From the NCBI GenBank assembly GCA_900317795.1, contig ONIF01000105.1, positions 1 to 6,886 of the forward strand: 6,886 nt of DNA, read 5' to 3'. The notes below the pieces were generated by a model. It was given only the letters and a program-made list of their open reading frames with translations, was not told the DNA's origin and made no database searches. The translations under genes and the position numbers were made by a program. Below are positions 6,857 to 6,886 of this stretch, one piece after another. Every line of letters starts with the position of its first letter. The first letter of the stretch is position 1. This DNA comes from an uncultured Eubacteriales bacterium (lineage in GTDB: Bacteria; Bacillota; Clostridia; Oscillospirales; Acutalibacteraceae).

Positions 6857-6886
6857 CTGGAATTGGACTTGCCTATTTTCTTAAAA

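Noticed and set aside
1..6886. CRISPR array, tRNA or rRNA genes, transposase or integrase
   Set aside because: No spaced direct repeats, RNA gene hallmarks or mobile-element proteins are visible; coding sequence fills nearly all of the window.

Overview
The window holds a single four-gene operon read entirely from the minus strand. It occupies almost the whole sequence, from about 6764 down to 73. In transcription order it encodes a type III restriction-modification methyltransferase (Mod), the type III restriction/helicase subunit (Res), an SMC/ABC-like AAA ATPase, and a small DUF4276 protein of the kind often paired with such ATPases. The organism is a bacterium of moderately low GC content. 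AGGAGG-type ribosome binding sites, protein style and a GTAGGGGAG...CTCCCCTAC intergenic palindrome suggest a Clostridia member of the Bacillota (Ruminococcus-like). That is inference, because there is no marker gene here.

Layout, right to left: 6765-6886 is a gene-free leader with two abutting inverted repeats (6786-6824 and 6825-6856) and a weak promoter-like pair close to the mod start. mod (4875-6764) has its stop overlapping the res start (TGATG at 4877-4873), with a strong AGGAGG eight bases upstream of the res ATG. res (1834-4875) is followed 11 bases later by the ATPase ATG, or overlaps it by 4 bases if a GTG at 1837 is used. The ATPase gene (737-1822) overlaps the DUF4276 start by an ATGA at 740-737. 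A hairpin at 33-71 closes the operon.

Mod and Res look intact: Mod has DPPY and FSGSATT, and Res has helicase motifs plus a C-terminal PD...ETK nuclease site. Together they should methylate adenine on one strand of a short asymmetric site and cut unmodified DNA using ATP. The ATPase and DUF4276 gene form a second two-gene module, tightly coupled to the first. By its architecture (ABC-type ATPase plus possible TOPRIM-like partner) it resembles split OLD or PARIS-like defence pairs, so the operon may be a layered anti-phage locus.

Two observations stand out. First, the DUF4276 gene is frameshifted near its end. The zero frame stops at 213, but the other frame carries the missing family C-terminus (APSKR ... 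HFSAW) to a stop at 73, just before the terminator hairpin. Second, the central part of mod (about 5521-6180), which covers the target recognition domain, is about 32% GC between flanks of 44-48% GC, a mosaic pattern expected if recognition specificity was swapped by recombination.
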